In this document: positions 10,195-18,208 of the stretch, in pieces
How the letters are laid out: each line of letters opens with the position of its first letter
Position numbering within the stretch: position 1 is the first letter of the stretch
Position numbers and translations under genes: made by a program
Notes under the pieces: generated by a model
The model's database searches: none
What the model saw: only the letters and a program-made list of their open reading frames with translations
What the model was told of the DNA's origin: nothing
Source of the DNA: Actinomycetota bacterium
Lineage (GTDB): Bacteria > Actinomycetota > Actinomycetes > Actinomycetales > Microbacteriaceae
Direction of reading: 5' to 3'
NCBI GenBank assembly: GCA_020161315.1
Contig: JAIUOH010000009.1
Location: forward strand, 17,701 to 81,700
DNA length: 64,000 bases

Positions 10195-11331
10195 ATGACC
10201 GAGCATGCCGCAAACACTCGCCCCGCCACATCTGTAGTCTCCCTCGGCAGGCCGGAGCGGAGCACCGGCAGCTCGCTGAACCCTGCAATTTCGCTGACCT
10301 CTACCTACGTGGGATCAGCCGTGCCGCAGTCGGGCGATCGCGTCTACGCGCGCTTCTCGAACGAGAGCTGGGAGCCGCTGGAAGAGGCCGTTGCGCGGCT
10401 CGAGGGATCGCTCGTGCCCGCACTTTCGTACGCCTCGGGCATGGCCGCGGTCGCGGCGGCGTTTTCGCTCGTGCCGATCGGGGGAGTAGCGGTTGTGCCC
10501 GGCACCTCGTACAACGGCACGATTGGGCTTGCAAGGCAGCTACACGCAGAGGGTGCGTTGGTGTTGCGCGAGGTTGATCCCACGCACATCGACGAGACTA
10601 TTGCCGCGTTTGAGGGTGCCGATCTGGTCTGGCTCGAGTCGCCGACGAACCCACTACTCGACGTGCTCGACTTGCCGACGCTCATCGCTGCCGCGAAGCA
10701 GCGCGGCGCGACCGTTGTGGTCGACAACACGTTCTCAACTCCGCTGCGACAAAACCCGCTCGTGCTCGGCGCAGATGTGGTCGTGCACTCGGCGACAAAA
10801 TTCATCGCGGGGCACTCCGATGTGCTGCTCGGCATTGTGGTGGTGACCGATGCCGAGCTTCGTGAGCGGCTGCTCGGCAAGCGTACTCTGCACGGTGCGA
10901 TCCCTGGCCCGTTTGAGGCGTGGCTGGCGCTTCGCGGCCTGCGGACGCTCGCGGTGCGTCTGGATCGCGCGGAGCAAACGGCGGCAGACCTCGCGGTGAG
11001 GCTCTCAAAGCGAACCGAGCTTTCGCGGGTACGCTACCCGGGGCTTGCGACCGACCCCGGCCATGCGCTCGCTGGGGAGCAGATGAGCGGCTTCGGTGCC
11101 ATGATCTCGATCGAGTTTGCCGGGGGAGAGGCCGCTGCCGAGCGCTTTGTCGAATCGCTCGCGCTCATCACGCCGGCAACGAGCCTCGGCGGCGTTGAGA
11201 CCCTCGCCGAGCGTCGTCGCCGTCAGCCCTCTGAGCCTGTCGAGGTACCCGAGTCGCTCGTGCGTCTGAGCATCGGCATCGAACACGTTGAAGATCTCTG
11301 GGCAGACATCGAGCAGGCGCTCGCCCGATAG
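10195..11331 (+). CDS. Cys/Met metabolism PLP-dependent enzyme (cystathionine gamma-synthase/lyase family)
   Basis: This 378-residue protein is a fold-type I PLP enzyme of the trans-sulfuration family (MetB/MetC/MetZ/cystathionine gamma-lyase). The signs are YASGMAAVAAA (cofactor phosphate binding), WLESPTNPLLDV, VVVDNTFSTPLRQNP (Asp contacting the pyridine) and the Schiff-base lysine in VVHSATKFIAGHSDVLLG. The ending SIGIEHVEDLWADIEQAL is typical of the family. Substrate cannot be decided from sequence: the family mixes gamma-synthases and lyases, and the usual HGD after the lysine is HSD here. It lies between ctaB and a methyltransferase gene, and its TAG stop forms part of the next gene's -10 box. 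Confidence 0.88.
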   Translation: MTEHAANTRPATSVVSLGRPERSTGSSLNPAISLTSTYVGSAVPQSGDRVYARFSNESWEPLEEAVARLEGSLVPALSYASGMAAVAAAFSLVPIGGVAVVPGTSYNGTIGLARQLHAEGALVLREVDPTHIDETIAAFEGADLVWLESPTNPLLDVLDLPTLIAAAKQRGATVVVDNTFSTPLRQNPLVLGADVVVHSATKFIAGHSDVLLGIVVVTDAELRERLLGKRTLHGAIPGPFEAWLALRGLRTLAVRLDRAEQTAADLAVRLSKRTELSRVRYPGLATDPGHALAGEQMSGFGAMISIEFAGGEAAAERFVESLALITPATSLGGVETLAERRRRQPSEPVEVPESLVRLSIGIEHVEDLWADIEQALAR

Positions 11332-11334
11332 GCT
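11329..11334 (+). promoter_or_regulatory. -10 element (TAGGCT) overlapping a stop codon
   Basis: The TAG stop of the PLP-enzyme gene (11329-11331) is the first half of TAGGCT, which ends 6 nt before ATG 11341. No ribosome-binding site is visible. Confidence 0.5.
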
Positions 11335-11340
11335 ACGGGC

Positions 11341-12141
11341 ATGGCTGATGCATATGCCCACGGGCACCACGAGAGTGTACTCAAATCGCACACCTGGCGC
11401 ACGGTAGAGAATTCTGCTGCGTATCTCTTGCCACACTTGCGGGCGGGGGCAACGCTACTCGACATTGGCTCTGGGCCTGGCACCATCACCATGGATTTTG
11501 CCGAGCGGCTCGCGCCCGGCAGCGTGATTGGGGTCGATGCCGCGGCAGATGTGGTCGCAAAAGCGAGCGCCGACGCTGAACCGCTCGGGCTTTCAAATCT
11601 CAGCTTCGAAGCAGGCGATGCCTACGCGCTGCGCTTCGAAGATTCGAGTTTTGACGTGACGCACGCACACCAGGTGCTGCAGCACGTCACTGATCCCGTG
11701 ACGATGCTGCGCGAGATGCGCCGGGTCACGAAAGCGGGCGGCGTGGTCGCCGCACGCGACGTCGACTACGAGGGCGTGATCATTTCGCCAGAGACGCCAG
11801 AGCTCGCCGAGTGGCTGCCGCTCTACCTGCAGGTGCACCGCGGTGTCAGCGGGGAGCCCGCGGCAGGCCGTCACCTCAAGAAGTGGGCGCGCGACGCCGG
11901 TTTCGTTTCGGTGGCCTGCACCGCGTCACTGTGGCTCTTCGAGAACGACGAGGATCGCGCCTGGTGGGGTGGCATGTGGGCCGAACGCGCGGTTGCATCG
12001 GCGTTCGCCGACAACGCGATTCGCCTGGGCCTCGCCGATCGCGAAAAGCTCGAGCGCATCTCACAAGCATGGCAGCGCTGGGCGGCAGACCCTGACGGCT
12101 GGATGCTTATGCCCCACGCCGAGATCGTCGCGACGGTCTAG
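11341..12141 (+). CDS. Class I SAM-dependent methyltransferase
   Basis: This 266-residue protein has the Rossmann methyltransferase fold. Motif I is LLDIGSGPGTITMDFA (about residues 39-54), followed by the acidic VIGVDAAADVV strand and the motif IV-like FDVTHAHQVLQHVTDPV. This is the UbiE/Methyltransf_11 style found in small-molecule methyltransferases; the acceptor is unknown. The N-terminal stretch rich in His (YAHGHHESVLKSH) is common in a subset of these proteins. It is probably transcribed as a leaderless mRNA and converges with the membrane protein gene, overlapping it by 4 nt. Confidence 0.85.
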   Translation: MADAYAHGHHESVLKSHTWRTVENSAAYLLPHLRAGATLLDIGSGPGTITMDFAERLAPGSVIGVDAAADVVAKASADAEPLGLSNLSFEAGDAYALRFEDSSFDVTHAHQVLQHVTDPVTMLREMRRVTKAGGVVAARDVDYEGVIISPETPELAEWLPLYLQVHRGVSGEPAAGRHLKKWARDAGFVSVACTASLWLFENDEDRAWWGGMWAERAVASAFADNAIRLGLADREKLERISQAWQRWAADPDGWMLMPHAEIVATV

Positions 12142-12662
12142 CTACGTCCTCTTGAAGCGCGGGGGCTCGGCAAGACGTGCATGAGGCCGAGCGCCGTGAG
12201 CAGGGTCGAGCCGTAGAACAGGGCGGGTTGGGGGTCACGCGCAAGGCCGCCCGGAGCACCGGGACCGCCGCTCGGCACGAGCACATCTGAGCCGAACACC
12301 AACGAGAGCACCAGACCGCATAGTCCTACGATCGCAAAGATAATCGCCACAAGCCAGCCACGACGCTGCCACCAATTGCGTAACGGGCGAGCAACGCGCA
12401 GCGGCAAGCCGAGAATCGTCGCGATCAACATTCCAAGTGCCGCGAGTGCAGCGCCTGAAAATGCCGCGCTAATCATTGTGATGAGACCGTCGTAGGTATC
12501 GCCCGAGCTGAAAAGCAGCAGAAAAGTGAGAATCGAGCCGAGAGCAGCCCCACCGCCAAAGAACTGTATCGGCAGGGAGAGCCACGGTCCCGATAGCCGT
12601 CGTGAGGACCGCGGGGACTCAGATTCTTGACGCAAGGGGGTAGGCGGGTAGGGCGCGGCCAT
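12138..12662 (-). CDS. Small integral membrane protein of unknown function
   Basis: This 174-residue protein is not recognised. It has about four hydrophobic helices: near residues 30-45 (GGAALGSILTFLLLF), 50-75 (LITMISAAFSGAALAALGML), 95-117 (GWLVAIIFAIVGLCGLVLSLVFG) and 145-160 (ALFYGSTLLTALGLM). Short basic loops lie between the first three, and a Gly/Pro-rich external loop precedes the last. ATG 12662 is preferred; further upstream the frame runs through ctaA and has no membrane-protein character. It follows ctaA by 2 nt, so it is co-transcribed with heme A synthase, but no function in that pathway can be shown. Confidence 0.65.
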   Translation of the reverse strand: MAAPYPPTPLRQESESPRSSRRLSGPWLSLPIQFFGGGAALGSILTFLLLFSSGDTYDGLITMISAAFSGAALAALGMLIATILGLPLRVARPLRNWWQRRGWLVAIIFAIVGLCGLVLSLVFGSDVLVPSGGPGAPGGLARDPQPALFYGSTLLTALGLMHVLPSPRASRGRS

Positions 12663-12664
12663 GG

Positions 12665-13597
12665 CTAATGTTCGGTGACTGCCGGCTTCTTGAGGCACAG
12701 CACTGCAACTGTCATGGTTGCAGCGGTGAGTGAGGCAAGCACCATGTGCACGCCTACGGCGAGGGGCGGCAGCCCGTTGCGTGCCTGGTAGATGCCGACA
12801 GCAACCTGCACTGCCTGAATCGCGAGTAGCCCGGTGAGCCAGGCCGCGGGGCGCAGCTTGTCGCGGCGTGCCCACACCAGCAGCACAATGGTCAGCAGCA
12901 TGAGCAAGTAGCCGGGCCAAGCGTGTACGTGGCTCAAAAGCGTTGCGTCGAAGCCATTGCGCACCACGTCAGCGTCGCCCGAGTGCGGGCCAGAACCAGT
13001 AGTCAGCACACCGATGAAGATCACCACCGCCATAACGAGGGTGGTCACATGCGTCAGTATTGCGAAACTGCGGGGCACTGCACGTTCACGGTCTCCACCG
13101 GGCTCATACATGCGAACGACGTACGCGGCCGTCACGCAGACGATGATGAGCGACACGGTGTAGTGGAAGCCGACAAGCACCGCCTTCAGTTCCTCCCACA
13201 CAATCACGCCCCCGACGAAGGCCTGCAGCAACACGAGGCCGAGCACCACCCACGAGATCACGAAGAGATCTTTACGCTGCCTGCGAATGCGCCAGCCGAG
13301 CACCACCACGAGAATGGCGGCGAGCAGCAGCGGGCCAGAGATGGTGCGGTTGCCAAACTCGATCATGCCGTGAATGCCAAGCTCGGCCGTCGGCACGAGC
13401 GAGCCGGGGGTGCACAGCGGCCACTCGGAGCAGCCGAGGCCAGAGCCGGTCAGGCGCACCGCGCCGCCGGTACCGATGATCAGCACGTTCAACACAAACG
13501 ATGCCCACGCAAAGATGCGCAGCCAGCGTGAGGGTTGACCATCGAAACTGCCCGAATCTGCGGGTGCGGTGGCGGTGCCTGGCTTCGCGGCTGACAA
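12665..13597 (-). CDS. ctaA: Heme A synthase
   Basis: This is heme A synthase (COX15/CtaA family, 310 residues), a membrane enzyme oxidising the C8 methyl of heme O to the formyl group of heme A. Features are GGAVRLTGSGLGCSEWPLC near the first helix (with the conserved Cys), EFGNRTISGPLL after it, the repeated His-bearing helices (GFHYTVSLIIV, LLSHVHAWPGYLL) and about eight hydrophobic segments. A GAGAGGAG Shine-Dalgarno precedes the start. An AGCCTA on plus at 13652-13657 (TAGGCT on minus) could be its -10 box. It lies divergent from the suf operon and supplies heme A for the oxidase encoded at 33-42 kb. Confidence 0.94.
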   Translation of the reverse strand: MSAAKPGTATAPADSGSFDGQPSRWLRIFAWASFVLNVLIIGTGGAVRLTGSGLGCSEWPLCTPGSLVPTAELGIHGMIEFGNRTISGPLLLAAILVVVLGWRIRRQRKDLFVISWVVLGLVLLQAFVGGVIVWEELKAVLVGFHYTVSLIIVCVTAAYVVRMYEPGGDRERAVPRSFAILTHVTTLVMAVVIFIGVLTTGSGPHSGDADVVRNGFDATLLSHVHAWPGYLLMLLTIVLLVWARRDKLRPAAWLTGLLAIQAVQVAVGIYQARNGLPPLAVGVHMVLASLTAATMTVAVLCLKKPAVTEH

Positions 13598-13857
13598 AAC
13601 GACTCCTCTCGGCAGCTCTCAACACCGATCGCGCGTCGCGACAGGCGCCCCAGCCTATTCCCGTTTTCAGGCGGAATCTGTAGAATGAGAAGCTGTGGTT
13701 GCGTAACACGGAGCGATCATCGGTGGCGAGCGCTACCGTGTGCCTGCTCCGCTAACGCCCAGAATACTGCACCGCTGCAGGGAACCAGTTGTGTACCCGA
13801 GATCTCGTGTGCGCGCCGGTTACCGATGTAGCGCTACGAAGAATGAGGGAAGACACG

Positions 13858-15276
13858 ATGCCAGAAGTGCTGATTGACCGCCCAGAGCTTGAGAGTCTGG
13901 GGGTGTACGAGTTCGGCTGGCACGACGCCGATGCCGCAGGTGAAACCGCGAAGCGTGGTCTCAGCGAAGATGTTGTGCGCAACATCTCGGCGCTCAAGAA
14001 CGAGCCCGAGTGGATGCTGCAGCGACGTCTCAAGGCTCTGCAGATCTTCGATCGCAAGCCGATGCCGACGTTCGGCGCCGACCTCAGCGAGATCGACTTC
14101 GACAACATCAAGTACTTCGTGCGGTCGACCGAGAAGCAGGCGACGAGCTGGGAAGAGCTGCCCGAAGAGATCAAGAACACCTACGAGCGCCTCGGCATTC
14201 CCGAGGCCGAGCGTCAGCGCCTCGTTGCGGGCGTTGCGGCTCAGTACGAGTCTGAGGTCGTCTACCACCAGATTCGCGAGGACCTCGAAGAGCAGGGCGT
14301 GCTGTTTCTTGACACCGACACGGCGCTCAAGGAGCACCCCGAGATCTTCGAGCAGTACTTCGGCACCGTGATTCCATCGGGCGACAACAAGTTCGCCGCG
14401 CTGAACACGGCAGTCTGGTCTGGTGGCTCGTTCGTGTACGTGCCGAAGGGTGTGCACGTTGAGATTCCGCTGCAGGCCTACTTCCGCATCAACACCGAGA
14501 ACATGGGCCAGTTCGAGCGCACGCTCATCATCGCTGACGAAGACAGCTACGTGCACTACATCGAGGGCTGCACCGCGCCGATCTACAAGAGCGATTCGCT
14601 GCACTCGGCCGTCGTTGAGATCATCGTGAAGAAGGGCGCTCGCGTTCGCTACACGACGATTCAGAACTGGTCGAACAACGTGTACAACCTGGTCACCAAG
14701 CGCGCCGTCGCTGAGGCAGGCGCGACCATGGAGTGGGTCGATGGCAACATCGGCTCAAAGGTCACCATGAAGTACCCCTCGATCTACCTCACCGGTGAGC
14801 ACGCGAAGGGCGAGACCCTTTCGGTTGCGTTCGCGGGCCCGGGCCAGCACCAGGATGCCGGCGCGAAGATGATTCACCTCGCACCGCACACCAAGTCTTC
14901 GATTCTCTCGAAGTCGATCGCCCGTGGCGGCGGCCGCACCGGCTACCGCGGCGAGGTGAGGGTCGATGCGAACGCACACCACTCGGCAAACTCGGTGGTG
15001 TGTGACGCGCTGCTCGTCGACACGATTTCGCGCAGCGACACCTACCCGGCGATCGACATTCGCACCGATGACGCAGAGCTGGGCCACGAGGCCACCGTTT
15101 CGCGCGTCAGCGAAGAGCAGCTGTTCTACCTCATGAGCCGTGGGCTTGCCGAGGAAGAGGCAATGGCGATGATCGTACGCGGCTTCATCGAGCCGATCGC
15201 TCGCGAGCTGCCCATGGAGTACGCACTTGAACTGAACAAGCTCATCGAGATGGGCATGGAAGGATCTGTCGGATAA
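13858..15276 (+). CDS. sufB: Fe-S cluster assembly scaffold protein SufB
   Basis: This is SufB (472 residues), core of the SufBCD scaffold where Fe-S clusters are built in the cytoplasm. It shows the family beta-helix core, with [36 protein letters not shown] (conserved Cys), [17 protein letters not shown] and the C-terminal [21 protein letters not shown] shared with SufD. ATG 13858 is chosen over an upstream in-frame ATG at 13789 because AGGGA lies 7 nt before it and the protein then begins like other SufB. The 260-nt gap to ctaA holds no gene and no regulator such as sufR. The stop overlaps the sufD start (TAATG). Confidence 0.97.
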   Translation: MPEVLIDRPELESLGVYEFGWHDADAAGETAKRGLSEDVVRNISALKNEPEWMLQRRLKALQIFDRKPMPTFGADLSEIDFDNIKYFVRSTEKQATSWEELPEEIKNTYERLGIPEAERQRLVAGVAAQYESEVVYHQIREDLEEQGVLFLDTDTALKEHPEIFEQYFGTVIPSGDNKFAALNTAVWSGGSFVYVPKGVHVEIPLQAYFRINTENMGQFERTLIIADEDSYVHYIEGCTAPIYKSDSLHSAVVEIIVKKGARVRYTTIQNWSNNVYNLVTKRAVAEAGATMEWVDGNIGSKVTMKYPSIYLTGEHAKGETLSVAFAGPGQHQDAGAKMIHLAPHTKSSILSKSIARGGGRTGYRGEVRVDANAHHSANSVVCDALLVDTISRSDTYPAIDIRTDDAELGHEATVSRVSEEQLFYLMSRGLAEEEAMAMIVRGFIEPIARELPMEYALELNKLIEMGMEGSVG

Positions 15277-16484
15277 TGGCACTGGCTTCTGCAGAAGAGA
15301 CCGAGACCGCACAGCACGGATTCAAAGCACACTCAGACGGCGGCTGGGATGCCGAGGGCGCGGCGAAAGACGTGCCCGTGCAGACCCGCAGCGCGCGCTT
15401 CACCTCGACTGAGGTCAGCGATTTTGGGGCTGTCACCGGCCGCGAGGTGAACTGGAAGTTCACGCCGATCGCAAAGGTCGACCAGATGCTGAACGGTGAG
15501 CTCGACGGCTCGCGCACGCCGCTCTCGGTCACCGAGGTCGATGGCGTCTCGAGCGAGTGGATCGCACGCGACGACGCACGCATTGGCCGTGCGGGTGCTC
15601 CCGAGGAGCGTGGCGCAGCCGCTGCCTGGTCGGCGTTCGGCGAGGCGCACCTCGTCACCGTGACCGCAGAAGAGAGCGTGACCGCGATCGTGTCGCGCGA
15701 CTCGCTCGGCAGCTCGGCTCGCGCAGCGCACACCGTCATCGAGGCAAAGCCGCACTCGCGCGGCCTCGTGATTCTCGAGAACACCGGTGAGGCTCACCTC
15801 AGCGAGAACGTCGAGATTGTCGTCGGTGATGGCGCAGAGCTGACCGTCGTGAGCGTGCAACAGTGGGCAGACAATGCACTGCACCTTGCCTCGCACTACG
15901 CAACGGTTGGACGCGACGCGACGCTCAAGCACATCGTCGTCTCGCTCGGCGGTGAGTTGGTTCGCCTAAACCCGTCGATTCACCTCGATCACGAGGGCGC
16001 AAACGGTGAGGCACTCGGTGCGTACTTCGCCGATGCCGGCCAGCACCTTGAGCACCAGGTCTACATGGACCACGATGCACCCCACACCCGCAGCCGCGTC
16101 AACTACAAGGGCGCACTGCAGGGCGAGGGCGCACACACCGTGTGGATCGGCGATGTGCTCATTCGCAACAGCGCAACCGGCACCGATAGCTACGAGCAGA
16201 ACCGTAACCTCGTACTCAGCGAGGGCACTCGTGCCGACTCGATCCCGAACCTCGAGATCGAAACTGGCGATATCGCGGGTGCGGGCCACGCTTCGGCGAC
16301 CGGCCGCTTCGATGACGAGCACATCTTCTACCTGCGCAGCCGCGGCATCTCTGAAGAAGAGGCCCGCAAACTCGTGGTGCACGGCTTCCTGCTCGAAGTG
16401 ATTCAGCAGATCGGTGATGCAGAGACCGAAGAGCGCCTGCGCTCGGCAGTTGAGGCTGAACTCGCAGAAGCGGTGCGTGCGTGA
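15276..16484 (+). CDS. sufD: Fe-S cluster assembly protein SufD
   Basis: This is SufD (402 residues), partner of SufB in the SufBCD complex. The beta-helix core includes NPSIHLDHEGANGEALGAYF and HTRSRVNYKGALQGEGAHTVWIG; the C-terminus FYLRSRGISEEEARKLVVHGFLLEV is the SufB/SufD family signature. The acidic, His-poor N-terminus is typical of SufD. The ATG shares an A with the sufB stop and the stop overlaps the Rieske gene by 4 nt, so translation is coupled along the operon. Confidence 0.95.
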   Translation: MALASAEETETAQHGFKAHSDGGWDAEGAAKDVPVQTRSARFTSTEVSDFGAVTGREVNWKFTPIAKVDQMLNGELDGSRTPLSVTEVDGVSSEWIARDDARIGRAGAPEERGAAAAWSAFGEAHLVTVTAEESVTAIVSRDSLGSSARAAHTVIEAKPHSRGLVILENTGEAHLSENVEIVVGDGAELTVVSVQQWADNALHLASHYATVGRDATLKHIVVSLGGELVRLNPSIHLDHEGANGEALGAYFADAGQHLEHQVYMDHDAPHTRSRVNYKGALQGEGAHTVWIGDVLIRNSATGTDSYEQNRNLVLSEGTRADSIPNLEIETGDIAGAGHASATGRFDDEHIFYLRSRGISEEEARKLVVHGFLLEVIQQIGDAETEERLRSAVEAELAEAVRA

Positions 16485-16813
16485 CCCGTCAGCGGGCGCT
16501 CTCGGTATCTGAGCTCTTCCAAGATCAGGCGGTGCGCGTCGAGCTTGATGGCGTGCCCATCGCGATCGTGCTCGACGGCGAGGGCCACGTGCACGCCATC
16601 GGTGACACGTGCAGCCACAGCCAGATCAGCCTCTCTGAGGGCTTTGTAGAGAACGGCGAGCTCGAGTGCTGGGCGCACGGATCGGCGTTCTCGCTCACCA
16701 CAGGCAAACCAGCTAACCTTCCGGCGTTTGAGCCGGTACCCGTTTACGTCGTCGAAATCGAGGGTGACGACGTGTATATCGACCCCACAGTTACGAAAGA
16801 GATTTCAGCATGA
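16481..16813 (+). CDS. Rieske-type [2Fe-2S] ferredoxin in suf operon
   Basis: This 110-residue soluble protein has a Rieske centre: the first ligand pair is in TCSHSQISL (CxH) and the second in ECWAHGSAF (CxxH), about 17 residues apart. It looks like the small ferredoxin components of ring-hydroxylating dioxygenases (NirD-like). GTG start overlaps the sufD stop and the gene's stop overlaps sufC, so it is embedded in the suf operon. From this position it is likely an electron carrier or a client of the SUF machinery; no oxygenase gene is nearby. The family call is firm, the role is inferred. Confidence 0.9.
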   Translation: MTRQRALSVSELFQDQAVRVELDGVPIAIVLDGEGHVHAIGDTCSHSQISLSEGFVENGELECWAHGSAFSLTTGKPANLPAFEPVPVYVVEIEGDDVYIDPTVTKEISA

Positions 16814-17577
16814 GTTCTGTTCTTGAGATCAAGGATCTGCACGTCAGCGTCGAGACCGAGCAGGGTGCAAAGGCCATCCTCAAGGGTGTCAACCTCACCA
16901 TTCGCCAGGGCGAAACCCACGCGATCATGGGCCCCAACGGCTCGGGCAAGTCGACGCTCGCATACGCGATTGCAGGCCACCCCCGCTACGAGATCACCAG
17001 CGGCTCGATTCTGCTTGACGGCGAAGAGGTCACCGAGATGGAGGTCGACGAGCGCGCAAAGGCAGGCCTGTTCCTGGCAATGCAGTACCCCGTCGAGATT
17101 CCCGGCGTCACCAACGCCAACTTCCTGCGCACCGCAAAGACCGCAATCGACGGCGAAGCACCCGCAATCCGTAACTGGATGAAGGATGTTCGCGGCGCGA
17201 TGGAGAACCTGCGCATGGACTCGTCGTTCGCTGAGCGCAACGTCAACGAGGGCTTCTCGGGTGGCGAGAAGAAGCGCAACGAGATTCTGCAGCTCGAACT
17301 GCTGAAGCCTCGCTTCGCTGTGCTCGACGAGACCGACTCGGGTCTTGACGTTGACGCGCTCAAGATCGTGTCTGAGGGTGTGAACCGTGCCAAGGAGAAC
17401 ACCGGCCTTGGCGTCATGCTGATCACCCACTACACCCGCATTCTGCGCTACATCAAGCCCGACTTCGTGCACGTCTTCGTGAACGGTCGCGTTGCTGAAG
17501 AGGGCGGCCCCGAGCTCGCAGACCGTCTTGAGGCAGAGGGCTACGATCGCTTTCTGACCGCTGACGCAACGGCGTAA
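16810..17577 (+). CDS. sufC: Fe-S cluster assembly ATPase SufC
   Basis: This is SufC (255 residues), the ABC-type ATPase of the SufBCD scaffold. Walker A is GPNGSGKST (about residue 38), the signature region is FSGGEKKRNEILQ, Walker B is FAVLDETDSGLDVDALK, and the H-loop is MLITHYTRIL. The ETDSGLD sequence instead of the usual EPTSGLD is the diagnostic SufC feature. It overlaps the preceding Rieske gene by 4 nt. Confidence 0.97.
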   Translation: MSSVLEIKDLHVSVETEQGAKAILKGVNLTIRQGETHAIMGPNGSGKSTLAYAIAGHPRYEITSGSILLDGEEVTEMEVDERAKAGLFLAMQYPVEIPGVTNANFLRTAKTAIDGEAPAIRNWMKDVRGAMENLRMDSSFAERNVNEGFSGGEKKRNEILQLELLKPRFAVLDETDSGLDVDALKIVSEGVNRAKENTGLGVMLITHYTRILRYIKPDFVHVFVNGRVAEEGGPELADRLEAEGYDRFLTADATA

Positions 17578-17586
17578 GCTAGCCTC

Positions 17587-17931
17587 ATGACTGAGACAGC
17601 AGGCGTCGCCTCGATCGACCCCGAGTTCAAAGAGCAATCGCTCGAGGCGCTCAAGAATGTGAGCGACCCCGAGCTCGGCGTGAACATTGTCGATCTCGGC
17701 CTGATCTACGATCTGGCCTTCGACGAAGAGCACGACGCGCTCGTCATCTCGATGACGCTCACGAGCGCGGGTTGCCCGCTGACTGACGTGATCGAGAACG
17801 ACATCGCCGAGGCACTCGACGGGCTCGTGCGTGCGTTCCGCATCAACTGGGTGTGGATGCCGCCGTGGACGCCAGAGCGGATCACCGATGACGGTCGCGA
17901 CATGATGCGCGCGTTGGGCTTTGCGATTTAG
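17587..17931 (+). CDS. SufT-like metal-sulfur cluster assembly factor (MIP18/DUF59)
   Basis: This 114-residue protein is a MIP18/DUF59 family member, related to SufT and PaaD and thought to help mature Fe-S proteins. SLEALKNVSDPELGVNIVDLGLIY is the family signature and the conserved reactive Cys is in TSAGCPLTD. It is last in the suf operon, 9 nt after sufC. SufS and SufU, often next in actinobacteria, are not here. The final codons (GFAI and stop) are repeated 58 nt downstream, described separately. Confidence 0.92.
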   Translation: MTETAGVASIDPEFKEQSLEALKNVSDPELGVNIVDLGLIYDLAFDEEHDALVISMTLTSAGCPLTDVIENDIAEALDGLVRAFRINWVWMPPWTPERITDDGRDMMRALGFAI

Positions 17932-17957
17932 CCGCAGTGGGGCTAAATGCCCAACGC
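17911..17957 (+). repeat. Quasi-palindromic stem-loop spanning the sufT stop codon
   Basis: The end of sufT can fold with the sequence after it: a 9-bp outer arm (17911-17919 with 17949-17957) and an 8-bp inner arm (17925-17932 with 17941-17948) around a 7-nt loop, with a 6-nt bulge on the left side. The right half is in effect an inverted, slightly shortened copy of the gene tail. A further small hairpin, CTGCC-GAAA-GGCAG, follows at 17959-17972. There is no T-tract, so a standard terminator is not indicated. Confidence 0.7.
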
Positions 17958-17972
17958 GCTGCCGAAAGGCAG

Positions 17973-17990
17973 TGGGCTTCGCGATTTAGC
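17973..17990 (+). repeat. Second copy of the sufT gene tail
   Basis: These 18 nt match the end of sufT at 17915-17932 in 17 positions, encoding the same GFAI-stop. The one difference is TTC for TTT (both Phe). The copies are exactly 58 nt apart. Confidence 0.75.
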
Positions 17991-17997
17991 TAACGCA

Positions 17998-18088
17998 ACG
18001 AAACGCGGGTTTCCCGCGGCTTGCTATCCGGCGCGCTCCGCACGCTGCCAGACACGACCACGCAAGCCGCGGGAAACCCGCGTTTCGT
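17998..18088. repeat. 27-bp perfect inverted repeat with 37-nt spacer
   Basis: Arms at 17998-18024 and 18062-18088 are exact reverse complements. Each arm also contains its own hairpin, CGCGGG-TTT-CCCGCG or its complement, so each arm can fold alone. The 37-nt spacer is GC-rich and has no obvious function. The remaining sequence to the ABC-F gene at 18209 shows no gene. Confidence 0.85.
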
Positions 18089-18208
18089 CGCTTGCTCGGC
18101 GCATCCCGCGCTCCACCACGCGAGAGCTCAAAACGCCGCTACCGGCTCCTTTCGTTTGTCTGCCTGGCAAACCAACCTCTCTGCACGTAACTAAGGAACA
18201 TACGCACT

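Noticed and set aside
12663-12920. Upstream extension of the small membrane protein gene
   Set aside because: It lies inside ctaA in another frame, is basic and has no membrane character; ATG 12662 just after the ctaA stop is simpler.
13598-13857. Riboswitch or sufR gene upstream of sufB
   Set aside because: The 260-nt gap contains no regulator gene and no recognisable riboswitch core; a TAGAAT at 13681-13686 lacks a supporting -35.
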